A stretch of 64,000 nt of DNA from JAPKZH01 sp964537875. Lineage in GTDB: Bacteria; Acidobacteriota; Aminicenantia; Aminicenantales; UBA4085. Of the stretch, positions 43,558 through 52,360 are shown piece after piece. A program made the translations under genes and the position numbers. How positions within the stretch are numbered: the first letter of the stretch is position 1; each line of letters begins with the position of its first letter. The notes beneath the pieces are model-generated. The model was not told the DNA's origin and did no database searches. It was given only the letters and a program-made list of their open reading frames with translations. The stretch is from assembly GCA_964537875.1 (NCBI GenBank), contig CAZIDN010000011.1, positions 12,632-76,631 of the forward strand. Reading direction: 5' to 3'.

Positions 43558-44580
43558 ATGAAAAAAGACATAAAGGATCTTACCTTTGAGGAGTTGAAAG
43601 TCGAGCTGGCCGAGATGGGGGAAGCGGCGTACAGGGCGAGGCAGATCTTCGCCTGGCTTTATCATCGAGGGGCCGTGAGTTTCGCGGCCTTCACCAATCT
43701 TTCCAAAAAATTCCGGGATGAGATGGCCGCCTCCTACGAAATCAGCAGCCTGGACCTCTACGGTGTCTTCCGGTCCGAGGACCAAACCCGGAAGTTGCTC
43801 TTCAAGCTCGGGGACGGAAATTTCGTCGAGACCGTCCTCATCCCGGCCGGGGCGCGGACGACCGTCTGCCTTTCCACGCAGGTCGGCTGCAAATTCTCGT
43901 GTCCGTTTTGCGCCAGCGGCCTGAAGGGATTCGTTCGGAATCTGACACCGGCGGAAATGGTCAATCAGGTGCTTTTTCTGAAGCACCATGAGGGGGAGCC
44001 GGTGACGAACCTCGTCTTCATGGGGATGGGCGAGCCGCTGGATAACTTCGAAAACCTGGCCAAAGCCATCCGGATCATGAATTCCACCGAAGGCCTGGGC
44101 ATCGCGGCCAGGCGGATGACGGTTTCGACATGCGGCATCGTGCCCGGCATCAGGCTCTTCAAGAGCTTGGGGCTCCAAGTGAACCTTTCCATTTCGCTCC
44201 ACGCGGTGACCGATGAGAAGAGAACGCGGCTGGTCCCGGTCAATAAAAAATATCCGTTGGAAATCCTGATCAGGGCCTGCCAAGATTACATGAAAGGTGG
44301 AGGCCGGAAAATCACCCTGGAATATGTCCTGATCCGCGGCGTCAATGATTCCCTTGCCGATGCCGACGGTCTGGCCCGTATCGCCCGGCGATTAAAAGCG
44401 AAAGTCAACTTGATCCCTTACAGTCTTGTTCAGGGATTGCCGTATGAGGTTCCCGCAGAGGATACAATCCGGCTCTTCGTCCAGAGGCTTGAGGGAAGGA
44501 ATGTGCCCGTGACTTTGCGCCATTCAAAAGGCACGGACATCCAAGCCGCCTGCGGACAGCTCGCGGGTCGACCGGCGTGA
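43558..44580 (+). CDS. rlmN: 23S rRNA (adenine-2503-C2)-methyltransferase RlmN
   Basis: A 340-residue radical SAM enzyme. The start at 43558 is chosen because it gives the usual N-terminus (MKKDIKDLTFEELKVELAEMGE); longer frames read into the symporter gene. Cluster cysteines Cys111, Cys115 and Cys118 form C-x3-C-x2-C, and the methyl-carrying Cys332 lies in DIQAACGQL. Other hallmarks are FMGMGEPLDN and TVSTCGIVPGI. It methylates A2503 of 23S rRNA and, in some bacteria, A37 of tRNAs. The gap to the upstream symporter is only 41 bases. Confidence 0.95.
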   Translation: MKKDIKDLTFEELKVELAEMGEAAYRARQIFAWLYHRGAVSFAAFTNLSKKFRDEMAASYEISSLDLYGVFRSEDQTRKLLFKLGDGNFVETVLIPAGARTTVCLSTQVGCKFSCPFCASGLKGFVRNLTPAEMVNQVLFLKHHEGEPVTNLVFMGMGEPLDNFENLAKAIRIMNSTEGLGIAARRMTVSTCGIVPGIRLFKSLGLQVNLSISLHAVTDEKRTRLVPVNKKYPLEILIRACQDYMKGGGRKITLEYVLIRGVNDSLADADGLARIARRLKAKVNLIPYSLVQGLPYEVPAEDTIRLFVQRLEGRNVPVTLRHSKGTDIQAACGQLAGRPA

Positions 44581-44663
44581 AAAACGTTTTCGGGAGCCAG
44601 AGCAACTTCGGACTCCGCGTTTCATTTTCATGACCCTTACAAAATGGAAGAGAGCCAATTTTG

Positions 44664-45959
44664 TTAGATGTTGAGGTTTGACCCCGTTTTTTCCAAGATG
44701 GCGAGGGTCTCGATATGCGGCGTATGGGGGAAGAAATCGTAGATTTTGAGAGCTTTGACCTTGTAACCGGTTTCCAGCTCTTTAAGGTCCCTGGCCAAAG
44801 TCGTCGGGTTGCATGACAGGTAGATCAGCTTGGGGGCAGGTCTTTGCCTCAAGCCTTGGAGGATGGCCGGGCCGAGACCCTTGCGCGGCGGGTCGAAGAG
44901 GACGGCATCCATCTTCCTGTCCAGCACCCAGGAAATCCATTCCTCGCCGGGGCCCTCGCAAATCGTAAAATTTCGGACCTGGTTCAGGGCCAGGTTGCGT
45001 TTGAGGAATTCGATATTTTCGGCGCCGGATTCGATCCCATAAACGCTCTTGACGTTCGGGGCCAGGGCGATGCCGAACGTGCCCAAGCCGCAGTAGAAGT
45101 CGGCGATACAATCCTCCGCTCCGAACTCCGCCATGTCCATGATGTCGCGAGTGACCCGAGGGAGCAGGTCCACATTCACCTGGAAGAACGACTGCGCTCC
45201 GACATGGAATCGGGTTCGCCCGATCTCTTCCTCGATATAATTTTTTCCCCAGGCCGACGTCTCTTGATAGCCCGTTTTCGTCCGGTAAAGGCAGACGATC
45301 CCGGCCAGCCGATGGCCCGAAGCGAGTCCTGTGATCAGAGGGTCGATCTCGTCTGTCTTCGGACGCGTTTTCCAAAATACGTTCAAGAGCAATTCTCCTC
45401 GGGCTCGGCTTTCCCTGACTTCGACTTCTTCCAGGGAAGGGATCGCCCGTTCTTCGAGGATTTTCTTGAGGTCGGCCAGCAGGCGGCCGATGGGCTCGGA
45501 GATTAAAAAGCACTCCTGGATTTTTACGAATTCATCCTGTTTTCCCGGCAAGTTGTAGGCGAGCTCGGCCTTCGCCCCTTCCCAGATAATATGCAGCCGG
45601 ACCTTGTTCCTGTAGTGCCAAATCCTTGGGGAAGACACGGTTTCCAAGGTCGCGCCGGCCAGGTCCAGCCGCGAGGACAGGATTTCCAGGACCTGCGCCT
45701 TCTTGATTTCGATTTGACGAGGATAGGGCAGGACTTGATAGGACGAGCAGGCTTTGTAGTGAGGGCAGCGACTCGCCAACCGCTCTTCAGACGCCTTGAT
45801 GATCCCGACCGTCCGGGCTTCGATATAGTTCCTTTTTTCCTTGACCGGCCGGATGTCGACGATTTCCCCGGGGAGGCCTTCATCCGTCAAGCAGACCTTT
45901 CCCTGAAATACGGCCAGGCTCTTGCCGGGATAGACGATTTTTTCGATGGTGACCTGCAT
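44664..45959 (-). CDS. TrmA/RlmD-family RNA (uracil-C5) methyltransferase
   Basis: A 431-residue enzyme with an N-terminal TRAM domain (MQVTIEKIVYPGKSLAVFQG), a Cys region, and a SAM domain with FYCGLGTFGIALAP, DAVLFDPPRKGLG and the catalytic LSCNPTTLARDL Cys. The Fe-S site of RlmD reads C-x5-C-x2-C plus a later C; here the third Cys is replaced (CPHYKACSSYQ), while the later one remains in KIQECF. The last codons (GSNLNI and stop) come from a repeat-end sequence at 44669-44685. It probably modifies 23S rRNA. Confidence 0.85.
   Translation of the reverse strand: MQVTIEKIVYPGKSLAVFQGKVCLTDEGLPGEIVDIRPVKEKRNYIEARTVGIIKASEERLASRCPHYKACSSYQVLPYPRQIEIKKAQVLEILSSRLDLAGATLETVSSPRIWHYRNKVRLHIIWEGAKAELAYNLPGKQDEFVKIQECFLISEPIGRLLADLKKILEERAIPSLEEVEVRESRARGELLLNVFWKTRPKTDEIDPLITGLASGHRLAGIVCLYRTKTGYQETSAWGKNYIEEEIGRTRFHVGAQSFFQVNVDLLPRVTRDIMDMAEFGAEDCIADFYCGLGTFGIALAPNVKSVYGIESGAENIEFLKRNLALNQVRNFTICEGPGEEWISWVLDRKMDAVLFDPPRKGLGPAILQGLRQRPAPKLIYLSCNPTTLARDLKELETGYKVKALKIYDFFPHTPHIETLAILEKTGSNLNI
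44669..44685. repeat. Solo inverted-repeat end inside a gene terminus
   Basis: TGTTGAGGTTTGACCCC, identical to the right ends of the elements at 19369 and 19675. Read on the minus strand it encodes the final residues and the stop of the RNA methyltransferase gene. No matching left end is seen within several hundred bases. Confidence 0.75.
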
Positions 45960-45973
45960 GGCCGGAAGGCGGG

Positions 45974-47221
45974 CTATAAGGTGAGCTTGTCGGACGGGAA
46001 ATTTCGATAATCGATCAAATCGATGATTTTGCCCTTGCCGCTCCAGGGAATGCCGAGTTCGGAAGGGAGGGAATTGTTCTCATAGCACTGCTCCAGGACG
46101 GCGTCCAGTCCTTTGACCCGGATTCTCCTGCGGCCGGGTTCGCCATCCGCTACGATCAAGTCCCGGGGAAAATTCACGATGTCGGGCATGGAATCCTGCA
46201 TGCCGTTCAGGCAGAGCGTCTGGCTTTGTCCGGCTTCCGGCCCGCAGACCGGCGGCTTTCGGCTTTTGACGGATTCGAGGGAGGCCCATAATTTGTTCAT
46301 CGGCTCGGCGTCCGGGGACCCGTAGTTCTTGGCCGAGCCGTCGCCCAGCCTGGCCTGGATATCGGAATTCCGGCCCTCGACGAAAACCGTCGCCTTTTCG
46401 AATTCATAGGAAAGAACGGGCCCTTTGTCTTTTTCCGAAACGTGGGAGACATAGAAAAGGATCTCGACACCCGTGTCCATCAGGCAGCGGGCCGCCGCCG
46501 TGTCAAAATTCTGGATATCATGGGCGCGGTAGAGCTCGGCTTCGACCCGGGCCGGCCCGGCGCTCGCCTCCGGCGTTGCCCCCATGACGTAGAGCATGTT
46601 GTGGAGATCGTGGGCCATGGCATTATTAGCGGGGCTGTCGAGGATCCAGCGGCCTTCCCCGTCCTGCTGTTTCCCGGCCCAGTCGTTCCGCCGATAATAG
46701 GCTTCGTCCCGGGGCCAGAGATAGAGGCATTTCAGGCGCTTCGGCTTCCCGAAAAGGCCTTTGAGGATGTCTTTTTTAAGCGCTTGAATGGCTTTGCTGA
46801 ACGACCATTGATAGCCGACGGCGACCCACTTTTTGGCTCGATCGCGGGCCTCGATGATCGCCCGGTCTTCCTGGATCGTTGCGGCCAAGGGCTTTTCACA
46901 CAGGACATCGCTTGCTTTTTGAAGGGCTAGACAGGTCTGCGAGTTGTGAAACTGGATGGGAGAGGAGACGATTGCCAGTTCAGCGTCATGCCGATCGAAG
47001 AAATTTTCCAGGTCCGGATAGATCGGAATCCGGAGAGTCTGGAGCTCGTCAAGCTGCGGGCACCTTTTCGGAAAGGGATCCACGGTCCCCTGGACCTTGA
47101 ACAGGCCTCGATCCCGGTTTTCCAGGAGCGTTTGGAGGTAGACGGAGCCCATGCCTCCGATCCCGACCAGGACCAGGGTGACGGGCTTCTTGTTATTTTT
47201 CAAGCAGGTCGACTTCCTCAA
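45974..47221 (-). CDS. Gfo/Idh/MocA-family oxidoreductase
   Basis: A 415-residue NAD(P)-dependent sugar dehydrogenase-like protein. The Rossmann start is VTLVLVGIGGMGSVYLQTLL, with LAIVSSPIQFH and the family motif VLCEKPLA followed by WVAVGYQWSFSKA. The second domain holds NNAMAHDLHNMLYVMG, where the conserved His could be catalytic. It overlaps the end of the GH38 gene by 29 bases and would act on the sugar that enzyme releases, or a related glycoside. Substrate unproven. Confidence 0.88.
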   Translation of the reverse strand: MRKSTCLKNNKKPVTLVLVGIGGMGSVYLQTLLENRDRGLFKVQGTVDPFPKRCPQLDELQTLRIPIYPDLENFFDRHDAELAIVSSPIQFHNSQTCLALQKASDVLCEKPLAATIQEDRAIIEARDRAKKWVAVGYQWSFSKAIQALKKDILKGLFGKPKRLKCLYLWPRDEAYYRRNDWAGKQQDGEGRWILDSPANNAMAHDLHNMLYVMGATPEASAGPARVEAELYRAHDIQNFDTAAARCLMDTGVEILFYVSHVSEKDKGPVLSYEFEKATVFVEGRNSDIQARLGDGSAKNYGSPDAEPMNKLWASLESVKSRKPPVCGPEAGQSQTLCLNGMQDSMPDIVNFPRDLIVADGEPGRRRIRVKGLDAVLEQCYENNSLPSELGIPWSGKGKIIDLIDYRNFPSDKLTL

Positions 47222-49676
47222 AGGCGCGGGATTTCAAGTTGAACCGGAGCGTTTTGAGCTCGAACGGCTTCAGTGAGATTCTTATTTTGGCCGGAACAAA
47301 GGGCAGCGAAAGGACGGTCGTCCTTTTTTTGCCCGTCGGCTCAAACAGCCGGATAATGAGGTCCTCCGTATCTTCGGCTTTCTTCAGGGCGCTCACCTGA
47401 ACGGCGGGATCGCTTAAAACAACGAAAGCGCCGGCCTTTTTCCCTCTTCCCGGAGGAAAAAAGGAGAGAACGTAAGGCTTTTCGTTTTTGACCAGGGCTT
47501 CGCGGTCGATCCGCTCCAGCCGTTCTTCAGCTTCCCCGCCGTTCAGCCAGAAATGGAAGACGCGCTCACCCTGGTCGATCCTGGGAATAAAGCGGTCCTG
47601 GTAGATCATGGGCCGGCCTTCCACCGGGTCCGCGGAATGGGCGGGGGAGCGCAGCAGGGAAATCCTCAGCTCGCCGGCCTGAAAATCCGATCCATACACG
47701 CCGTCATTGATGCATGTCAAAGCCCGGTCGCTTTCGCCGGAGATGACGGCCACCCATTTCTGGGCGACGGCTTCGTCGCCGTTTGTCGGAAGTTCCTGGA
47801 AACCGTAGGCCGTCTGTCCGATATAGCGGGAGGCGCCGAGCCGCGTCGGAAGGGAAAGTTTGAGCATTTTGTCTTTCTCGTTCCAAAGGACGCGGGCTTC
47901 GATTTCGATCTCCGTGCCCTGCTTGGGCAGCTTGTATCGGAGGCAGATGAATGAATGGCCATAGCCCAACACGGATTCGAAAATCGTCCGGACCGCTCCG
48001 TCTTCGATGACCCGGACAGACTCGACAGGGCCTTTGGAGATGCCGGAGAACCAGGCGCTCTTTTCTCGGTCCAGCAGGGCGAACGCGCCGGCGACCTTGC
48101 GAAAGCTCCGAACGCTCATGCCCCAGGGGTCGGCATTGTCTTCGATGACAATCGGCTGGAAGGCATTTCGCCCCAAATATTCGGCGTCCCCGATCTTGTA
48201 CCGGTCGATGAGACCCGTGACGGTGTTGACGAGGATGTCGAGGTCGTCGGTCTTGAAATGGATGGCGCCGGTCTTTTCTTGAAGCCCGGTCCGGGGCTTC
48301 GTCTGGATGTTTTCCAGGCGGCATTCAAAACGATTCAGCCGGCCCGCTTCGAGTTCCGCGGCGAACACCGTTTTTTTGCGCCATTCGAGGCTCAGGTTGC
48401 TGTCCTCTTTTTCGGGCTGGGAGGGGAGGGGGGCTCCGCCGCAAAAAATCCTGGGGAACCAGAATCCGCCGGCATAAAGTGGCTCATAGGGCTCGAATTC
48501 ACACTCCACAATACACCGGATCTTGAACGGGTGCGGGTTATAGACGAAGAGAGGGATCACGTCCTTCTTGGCCGGCGGTTCCCCGGCCGTCAGGGCAAAG
48601 AAAGACTTGGCCTTGATCCTGGAGCAGATTTCGAGGCCGTGATCCAGGAGCCGCACCGCCCCTTCTTCCGCGGGCCCGATGGATGACCCCGGAAGGATAT
48701 CGTGAAATTCGGCATAGGCCAGGTCGCGCAAGGCTTCCCGGAATTCCGCTCGGGGATATTCCATGAGCCCTTGGAAGGACGCCGCCGAGGCCATTTTCTC
48801 GGCCGAAAAGATTTCGTTCTCGAGCTGCCTGTGTTTCTGCTTGACCCGGGCCATGGTCGTATAGCATCCCGGGGCCCAGGGATTGATGTCCTTGGCGTAC
48901 CGCGGCAGCCGGGCCTTCTGTTTTTCGAGCTCCATGAAATAGGCGTCCGGGCTGGAGTGGATGATGGCAAAGTCTTCCGTTTCGGATATCAAGTCCTGCA
49001 GGTCTTCCAGGTCCTGTCTGGAGGCGCCGCCGCCGTGGTTTCCGATGCCCCAGAGCAAAATGCTGAGCTCTTGACCTGGATGGTTCCGCATCCATTCCTC
49101 GACCTTCGCCCGGGCCGCTCCGCCCCGCGAATTGTAGTGCGCCTCGAGCCTTGTCGCCAGGACCTCGGAGCCGTCGAAGCCGGTCCAGACGAAAGCCTCC
49201 GAAGGGAGCTCGGTGAATTGGCGGTCGGGCCTGCAGAAAAGGTACGCTGCATAACCGCTCTTGGCCAGGATTTGGACGAGGCCTCTGGTATGGCCGAAAG
49301 GATCAAGGTTGGAGGCTGTTTTGACATCGACGCCGAACTTTTTCCTAAAATAGCGCTTTCCCAGAATGATCTGGCGGACAAAGGACTCTCCGCTGGGCAT
49401 GTTGCAGTCCGGCTGGAGGAACCAGCCGCCCAGGATGTTCCATTTTCCCTTCTTGACCAGGCCTTGGATTTTCTTGAAGAGGGCGGGCTCATACTCCTCG
49501 ACCCATTGGTAGAGGATGGCTTCGTTGTGACAGAAGATAAATTCGTCGAAGGATTCGCAGAAGGAAACCGCCGTCCTGAAGGTCGATAGGACTTCTCCCG
49601 CGCCCTCCTGCCATTCCCAGAGCCAGACGGGGTCGAGGTGGGCGTTGCAGACGAGATAGATTTTCTTTTTGGGCAT
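47193..49676 (-). CDS. Alpha-mannosidase, GH38
   Basis: An 827-residue cytoplasmic enzyme (no signal peptide). The metal site is seen in CNAHLDPVWLWEW (His13, Asp15) and the nucleophile in ASNLDPFGHTRG (Asp125); GGWFLQPDCNMPSGES is another GH38 landmark. The remainder is the typical beta-sandwich half. It hydrolyses alpha-mannosidic bonds of imported oligosaccharides or glycopeptides. It heads a minus-strand run with Gfo/Idh/MocA and the RNA methyltransferase; LysE lies just upstream. Confidence 0.92.
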   Translation of the reverse strand: MPKKKIYLVCNAHLDPVWLWEWQEGAGEVLSTFRTAVSFCESFDEFIFCHNEAILYQWVEEYEPALFKKIQGLVKKGKWNILGGWFLQPDCNMPSGESFVRQIILGKRYFRKKFGVDVKTASNLDPFGHTRGLVQILAKSGYAAYLFCRPDRQFTELPSEAFVWTGFDGSEVLATRLEAHYNSRGGAARAKVEEWMRNHPGQELSILLWGIGNHGGGASRQDLEDLQDLISETEDFAIIHSSPDAYFMELEKQKARLPRYAKDINPWAPGCYTTMARVKQKHRQLENEIFSAEKMASAASFQGLMEYPRAEFREALRDLAYAEFHDILPGSSIGPAEEGAVRLLDHGLEICSRIKAKSFFALTAGEPPAKKDVIPLFVYNPHPFKIRCIVECEFEPYEPLYAGGFWFPRIFCGGAPLPSQPEKEDSNLSLEWRKKTVFAAELEAGRLNRFECRLENIQTKPRTGLQEKTGAIHFKTDDLDILVNTVTGLIDRYKIGDAEYLGRNAFQPIVIEDNADPWGMSVRSFRKVAGAFALLDREKSAWFSGISKGPVESVRVIEDGAVRTIFESVLGYGHSFICLRYKLPKQGTEIEIEARVLWNEKDKMLKLSLPTRLGASRYIGQTAYGFQELPTNGDEAVAQKWVAVISGESDRALTCINDGVYGSDFQAGELRISLLRSPAHSADPVEGRPMIYQDRFIPRIDQGERVFHFWLNGGEAEERLERIDREALVKNEKPYVLSFFPPGRGKKAGAFVVLSDPAVQVSALKKAEDTEDLIIRLFEPTGKKRTTVLSLPFVPAKIRISLKPFELKTLRFNLKSRAFEEVDLLEK

Positions 49677-49693
49677 GGACCTGCCTCCGTGGG

Positions 49694-50332
49694 TTAAAGC
49701 TTTAGCTTGACGTTGATGAAAACCGTGAGCAGGGTGTAGGCGGCAAAGACAAAAAGGATGACGGCCAGGACGAGAAAGATCCGCTGGAACGTCCGGGGCT
49801 TAAACTGGTGATGATGGGTGGCGACGTAATGGGTCAGGATAAAATACCAGATGACGCCTCCGATGCCGCAGGCGATGGAAAAAAATACGGGCGTCTTCCC
49901 GGTCTGGGCCACAAAGTAATGGCTCGTGACGAAGCCGGCCGTGCCCAGCCAGAAAATATAAAGAGAAGGATTCATGACATAGAGCAGTAAAACCCCGAGC
50001 ATGGGGCGGGGAGAGAAGGAGGCCATTTTATTCGAAGGCTTGGTCTCGTGATATGTCTTGGACTGGACGTAAAGACGGTAACCCAGGAAGGTTAACAGCA
50101 GGGCGGCAAAGACCTTCATGACGGGCAGGAACTTGACCAGGCCATAGGTGACCTGGGCGATGCCGAGGATGGCGACCAGACAATAGATGGTGTCCAGGAC
50201 AGCTGCGGTGATGCCGGCCATGAACCCATGCAGGAAATCGCGCTTCAGGGCTTGAGAGATGACAAAGACATTGACCGGCCCCAGAGGTATGGCTGCCACG
50301 AAACCGATCAAGATGCCGAGCAGGATGTACAC
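49694..50332 (-). CDS. LysE-family translocator
   Basis: A 212-residue membrane protein with six helices. The start (ILIGFVAAIPLGPVNVFVISQALKRDFLHGFMAGITAAVLDTIYCL) carries the family P-x-G-P motif. LysE/RhtB proteins export amino acids. The C-terminal helix (IFLVLAVILFVFAAYTLLTVFI) is typical. It stands 17 bases upstream of the GH38 gene on the same strand, so co-transcription is likely. The exported solute is unknown. Confidence 0.88.
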   Translation of the reverse strand: MYILLGILIGFVAAIPLGPVNVFVISQALKRDFLHGFMAGITAAVLDTIYCLVAILGIAQVTYGLVKFLPVMKVFAALLLTFLGYRLYVQSKTYHETKPSNKMASFSPRPMLGVLLLYVMNPSLYIFWLGTAGFVTSHYFVAQTGKTPVFFSIACGIGGVIWYFILTHYVATHHHQFKPRTFQRIFLVLAVILFVFAAYTLLTVFINVKLKL

Positions 50333-50454
50333 GATTAAACGTCCAAATCTGTTATGCGAGAGAGAAAAATATCAAAATCCGGGGCGCGGTGTCAATTCCA
50401 AAACAATATTTTTGTCCGGAAAGGAGGGAAGTCGACATTTCTAGCCCCGCGTCC

Positions 50455-50483
50455 TTGACTAAAAGCCGGATTGCGGGTATGTT
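50455..50483 (+). promoter_or_regulatory. Promoter close to the UroD-type gene
   Basis: TTGACT at 50455-50460, a 17-base spacer, and TATGTT at 50478-50483. Transcription would begin around 50490, leaving only a dozen bases before the ATG at 50502, so the mRNA would be nearly leaderless. No Shine-Dalgarno is visible in that gap. Confidence 0.45.
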
Positions 50484-50501
50484 CAGAAAAAGCTGAAGAC
50501 C

Positions 50502-51641
50502 ATGACATCAAAGGAACGCATGGCCAGGGCCATGAAGCTGGAACTGCCCGACCGGGTGCCCGTCATGTGCCAGATGAGCATCGGCCACATGCTGCTCCGG
50601 ACCGGTCTTTCGCCGGTGGAATTCTGGCTTTCCAAGGAGTGTTTCGCGGAAGGGCTGCTGAGCCTGAGGAAGGAGTATGATTTCGACGGCATTCTCGTCA
50701 GCCTCCACGGCCATTCCCCGGCCTGGGAAAAAAATATCGCCCGCATCGACCATGAAGAAAAGCGGGATGTCGTCGCCTGGAAAGATGGCGGCCGGACGAT
50801 CTTTCCTTTCGACGACCTGCCCCAGCCCGATCTGGAAGCCAAGGCCCCTCCGCCTTCGATATCCGAATTCGACCCGAAGGACGTGCCTGAGAGGCTGGAT
50901 TTTATTCCCGTTTCCCAGGGGCTGGAGTTTGCCATCGACCCGGATCACCAGGGCGATATTTTTGACGTGATCCAGGCCGAGGCGGGTGAGAGCTATTCCA
51001 TCCACGGCGAAGTGACCTCGCCTTTAGATTATTTCCTGAACCTGTTCGGTTTCAGCGGGGGCTTCCTGGCGTTGGCCGAGGAGCCGGCCAAGGCCAAAGA
51101 GATCCTAGAGAGGTTCACGGAGGGGATCCTCAAGATCGCTCTGGAACAAGCCGAGCGCAAAGTGGACGCGATCAAGATCTCGTCCCCGTATGCCGGCGCC
51201 GGCTTCATCTCGCCCCGATATTATCGAGAATTTGTCTTGCCCTATGAGCGCCGGATCGCCCGGGCGGTCAGGGACCGAGGCGTCCCCGTTTACACCCATA
51301 CCTGCGGAGCCATCAATGACCGTTTAGAAATGATCGCTGAAGCAGGGATCTCCGGCATCGAATGCCTCGATCCGCCGCCCCTGGGCAACGTCGAGCTCAA
51401 AGAGGCGAAGGCCCGGGTCGGGCGAAAGATTTTCATCAAAGGGAACATCGATCCGGTCCATACCCTGCTCTTCGGCACTCCCGAAAAAGTGAGGAAAGAT
51501 GTCCGCTCCAGAATCGAGGCCGGAATGCCCGGCGGGGGGTTCATCCTCAGCACGGCCTGTTCCATCGCGCCTCATACGGCCAAGGGCCTTATCCAAGGGT
51601 TGGTTCCCCTGGCCGAAGAATGGGGACGGTACGGCGCCTAG
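50502..51641 (+). CDS. MtaA/CmuA-like methyltransferase, UroD family
   Basis: A 379-residue URO-D-fold protein: MTSKERMARAMKLELPDRVPV, VDAIKISSPYAGAGFISPRYYREFVLPYERRI, VPVYTHTCGAINDRLEMIAE, and GNIDPVHTLLFGTPEKV. The His-x-Cys in THTCG and a later Cys in STACSIAPHT fit the zinc site of MtaA-type methyltransferases. True HemE residues are not evident. No corrinoid gene is adjacent; the corrinoid protein at 37538 could serve it. The methyl source is unknown. Confidence 0.85.
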   Translation: MTSKERMARAMKLELPDRVPVMCQMSIGHMLLRTGLSPVEFWLSKECFAEGLLSLRKEYDFDGILVSLHGHSPAWEKNIARIDHEEKRDVVAWKDGGRTIFPFDDLPQPDLEAKAPPPSISEFDPKDVPERLDFIPVSQGLEFAIDPDHQGDIFDVIQAEAGESYSIHGEVTSPLDYFLNLFGFSGGFLALAEEPAKAKEILERFTEGILKIALEQAERKVDAIKISSPYAGAGFISPRYYREFVLPYERRIARAVRDRGVPVYTHTCGAINDRLEMIAEAGISGIECLDPPPLGNVELKEAKARVGRKIFIKGNIDPVHTLLFGTPEKVRKDVRSRIEAGMPGGGFILSTACSIAPHTAKGLIQGLVPLAEEWGRYGA

Positions 51642-51671
51642 AAAGAAGTTCAAAAAATTTATCATTTCCTA

Positions 51672-51700
51672 TTGACTTTATAAAATCGATAGTATATAAT
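51672..51700 (+). promoter_or_regulatory. Promoter of structured RNA copy 2
   Basis: TTGACT at 51672-51677, 17-base spacer, perfect TATAAT at 51695-51700. The sequence around it (TTGACTTTATAAAAT and TATAATCT) closely matches the promoter at 19522. It points into a gap between two convergent genes, so it cannot serve a protein gene on this strand. Confidence 0.65.
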
Positions 51701-51706
51701 CTTCTC

Positions 51707-51806
51707 ATTCCTGCTGCGCTGGCTGGGCAGGCCACCCTCCTTGTTACCCCCTTTAGCTTAATTCCCTGAAACAGCCAGCTTCTATCTCTCCCGCCCTTCG
51801 GCGGGA
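51707..51806 (+). ncRNA. Candidate small RNA with anti-Shine-Dalgarno loop, copy 2
   Basis: Predicted transcript of about 100 nt. GCTGGCTG at 51718-51725 pairs perfectly with CAGCCAGC at 51772-51779. The loop contains CCTCCTT at 51736-51742, in the same place relative to the stem as in copy 1, followed again by a run of C. A GC hairpin (51789-51806) could end the RNA. Loop sequences outside these blocks differ, as expected for a real RNA family rather than a recent duplicate. Confidence 0.5.
51789..51806. terminator. Hairpin between convergent transcripts
   Basis: TCCCGCC, loop CTTC, GGCGGGA: a perfect 7-bp GC stem. It lies just past the 51810 stop codon of the minus-strand gene and at the end of the RNA candidate, so it could serve both strands. 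No strong T-run follows on either side. Confidence 0.45.
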
Positions 51807-51809
51807 CAT

Positions 51810-52280
51810 TCAACGCTCCGCCTCATAGCCGAGGGCGGCATAATAGATAGCCCGGTCGAAAAAGAGCATGACCCGGTTGTAGAGCTCGATGGCCTGGTAG
51901 AGGTCGAGGGCCGTGTCCAACAGCCCTTCGGATTGGACTTTCTGCCAGAGGTGCTTTCTGATCATGGCCAGGGAATGGATGATTTCCGAAAGGGCGAATC
52001 CTTCGTCCCGGCGCTGCCGGCCGAGCGCCGTCCAGTACAGCCTGATCTCGTCCTTGGCCGTCTCGTGGGAAATCCAACGGCCGAGCTGGCTGTAAACACG
52101 GAAGGCGCGTTGATGGAGCTCCTTCTCGTCGTAGCTTTTATAGGTGGGCAGGCTGGAATTATGTTTGATGTCCCGCAGCCAACTGTTGGTCAGCTCGCCG
52201 GCATCCTTCTCGATCAGGTGGACCAGTTTTTGTGAGACGGGTGTTTGAAAAACTGCTTTTGGCTTTTCGTCCTGCTCCAT
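51810..52280 (-). CDS. RsbRD N-terminal-like sensory domain protein
   Basis: A 156-residue all-helical protein (KLVHLIEKDAGELTNSWLRDI, RVYSQLGRWISHETAKDEIRLYWTALGRQRRDEGFALSEIIHSLAMIRKHLWQKV). Its order resembles the RsbRD N-terminal (globin-like) domain that precedes STAS or histidine kinase modules; here it stands alone. It may be a stand-alone sensor or signalling adaptor. The family match is from memory; ligand and partner are unknown. Confidence 0.6.
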   Translation of the reverse strand: MEQDEKPKAVFQTPVSQKLVHLIEKDAGELTNSWLRDIKHNSSLPTYKSYDEKELHQRAFRVYSQLGRWISHETAKDEIRLYWTALGRQRRDEGFALSEIIHSLAMIRKHLWQKVQSEGLLDTALDLYQAIELYNRVMLFFDRAIYYAALGYEAER

Positions 52281-52360
52281 GGACTCCCTCTCTGGTTAGA
52301 ATGTAACACGGGAGTGATATCGTGTCAATGAAAAAAAGGGAGGGCCAAAGCCAAGAAGGG

